Source: Firmicutes bacterium ZCTH02-B6
GTDB lineage: Bacteria > Bacillota > Limnochordia > Limnochordales > ZCTH02-B6
Direction of reading: 5' to 3'
NCBI GenBank assembly: GCA_002159155.1
Contig: LZRQ01000088.1
Span: forward strand, 1-13,670
DNA: 13,670 nucleotides
The notes beneath the pieces were generated by a model that was not told where the DNA came from, made no database searches, and saw only the letters and a program-made list of their open reading frames with translations. Of this stretch, positions 13,081 to 13,670 are shown piece after piece. The first letter of the stretch is position 1, and every line of letters begins with the position of its first letter. Made by a program: the position numbers and the translations under genes.

Positions 13081-13412
13081 GCGTGCAGTTCCGGCTCAGC
13101 GCGGACGGCGATCTACTGCTGGCCGGGGAGTTGCACGAGGTTGTGCGTGGCTTTGATGACAGCCAGCAGGTCGACGACGAGCGGCAGGTCGATGACCAGT
13201 TGCAGATAGATGATGAGCAGGAGGCTGCCGATGTACTGGCCGCGCTGTTCGGCATCGACGCCGTGTGGGTCGATGATGAGCACATCCACATCAGTGACAC
13301 TGGGCACCTCGTGGTACCGGAACTGATCGAGGACCCCAGCGGGCCGCTGGTGCGGATCGCGGCAGACAAGACCCTGACCATCAGGGGAGACGTCATCGAG
13401 GAGGGATTGTGA
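13077..13412 (+). CDS. Acidic fibre-region protein with three six-residue repeats
   Basis: 111 residues from a GTG overlapping the previous stop; GAGGTGAT at 13066-13073 is a good ribosome binding site. A second in-frame GTG at 13083 is an alternative. The opening FRLSADGDLLLAGELHEV and the later HIHISDTGHLVVPELIED look like small beta-hairpin units. Between them is a run of three six-residue repeats of form xQ[V/I]DD[E/Q] (residues 30-47): QVDDE, QVDDQ, QIDDE. The protein is strongly acidic. I do not recognise the family. It is encoded between fibre genes, so a baseplate or fibre-tip part is the likeliest role, by context only. It overlaps the next gene by one base (TGATG). Confidence 0.62.
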   Translation: MSVQFRLSADGDLLLAGELHEVVRGFDDSQQVDDERQVDDQLQIDDEQEAADVLAALFGIDAVWVDDEHIHISDTGHLVVPELIEDPSGPLVRIAADKTLTIRGDVIEEGL

Positions 13413-13670
13413 TGGCCCTGTGGCCGTTTGAGCAGCTCATCGAGGTCATTAACGGGCGGCGGGCCTTGAGAACTACACTATCGGGCAGCAAACTGGCGCG
13501 TGTAGCAACCCAACTGCCTGGCAACACAACATCGGGCAGCCCAGCAAGAGAAGTGAATTTTATCAACTCGATTGCTGCGGCGACCACCGTGATCATCCGA
13601 GACACCACCAGCCCTGTTATTATTGAGAGCCTCTATCTGCTTCACGGTAGCGCGTTCACCTTCTCTGACC
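13412..13670 (+). CDS. Unrecognised fibre-region protein (3' end outside window)
   Basis: The ATG overlaps the previous stop by one base, with GAGGG (13401-13405) six bases upstream. The frame stays open for 86 codons to the window edge. It begins MALWPFEQLIEVINGRR, probably an amphipathic helix, then LSGSKLARVATQLPGNTTSG and a beta-looking TTVIIRDTTSPVIIESLYLL. I do not recognise a family. Past the first 20 codons the base composition falls to about 53% G+C (bases 13501-13670, 90 of 170), against about 72% in bases 13081-13140. Codons such as AGA, ACA, CTA, GTA and ATT become frequent. This suggests a different origin, possibly a horizontally exchanged receptor-binding or accessory gene. The position is right for a fibre-tip protein. 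Confidence 0.6.
   Translation, partial: MALWPFEQLIEVINGRRALRTTLSGSKLARVATQLPGNTTSGSPAREVNFINSIAAATTVIIRDTTSPVIIESLYLLHGSAFTFSD

Overview
This window is a late structural (head-to-tail) module of a contractile-tailed phage or prophage, read entirely on the + strand. It starts inside the major capsid gene and ends inside a tail-fibre-region gene. The DNA is GC-rich (about two thirds G+C by eye). Start codons are ATG, GTG and TTG, most preceded by strong AGGAGG/GAGGTGAT-type ribosome binding sites, and most genes abut or overlap by 1-8 bases. The protein families (DUF3383-like sheath, DUF3277-like tube, Gp138-like spike, DUF2634/gp25-like wedge) and the Shine-Dalgarno sites suggest a high-GC, possibly thermophilic Bacillota host such as Symbiobacterium or Thermaerobacter relatives. 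That host assignment is inference only; no host gene is present.

Head and neck (1-2997): the C-terminal part of an HK97-fold major capsid protein, a small basic/coiled-coil protein, a gp6-like head-tail adaptor, an HK97-gp10/Mu-gpG-like neck protein, a stopper-like head-closure protein and a gp12-like tail terminator. Tail shaft (3006-7920): contractile sheath, tail tube, a tail-assembly chaperone with a second short reading frame in +1 register (probable programmed frameshift), and a TP901-type tape measure of 878 residues. Baseplate (7924-12441): Dit-like protein, baseplate plug-like protein, gp27/gp44-like hub, Gp138-like spike, gp25-like wedge, baseplate J (gp6/gp47-like) and a P2-I/Mu-gp48-like wedge protein. 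Fibre region (12448-end): a fibre/connector protein, an acidic protein with a six-residue repeat, and the start of an unrecognised gene whose base composition drops to about 53% G+C.

The genes follow virion assembly order: capsid to neck, neck to terminator, tube and sheath polymerised around the tape measure with the chaperone's help, then hub, spike, wedge and fibres. Expression looks like one polycistronic operon with extensive translational coupling. Four hairpins stand out on the coding strand: after the capsid gene, after the sheath gene, inside the chaperone second frame, and inside baseplate J. The last is a textbook intrinsic terminator (10-bp perfect stem, 4-nt loop, T6) lying wholly within coding sequence.

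I see no tRNA, CRISPR, insertion sequence, integrase, defence gene or toxin-antitoxin pair. No stretch longer than about 110 bases lacks a gene. The content is an ordinary myovirus structural cassette; the unusual material is mainly in its RNA-level features and the right end.
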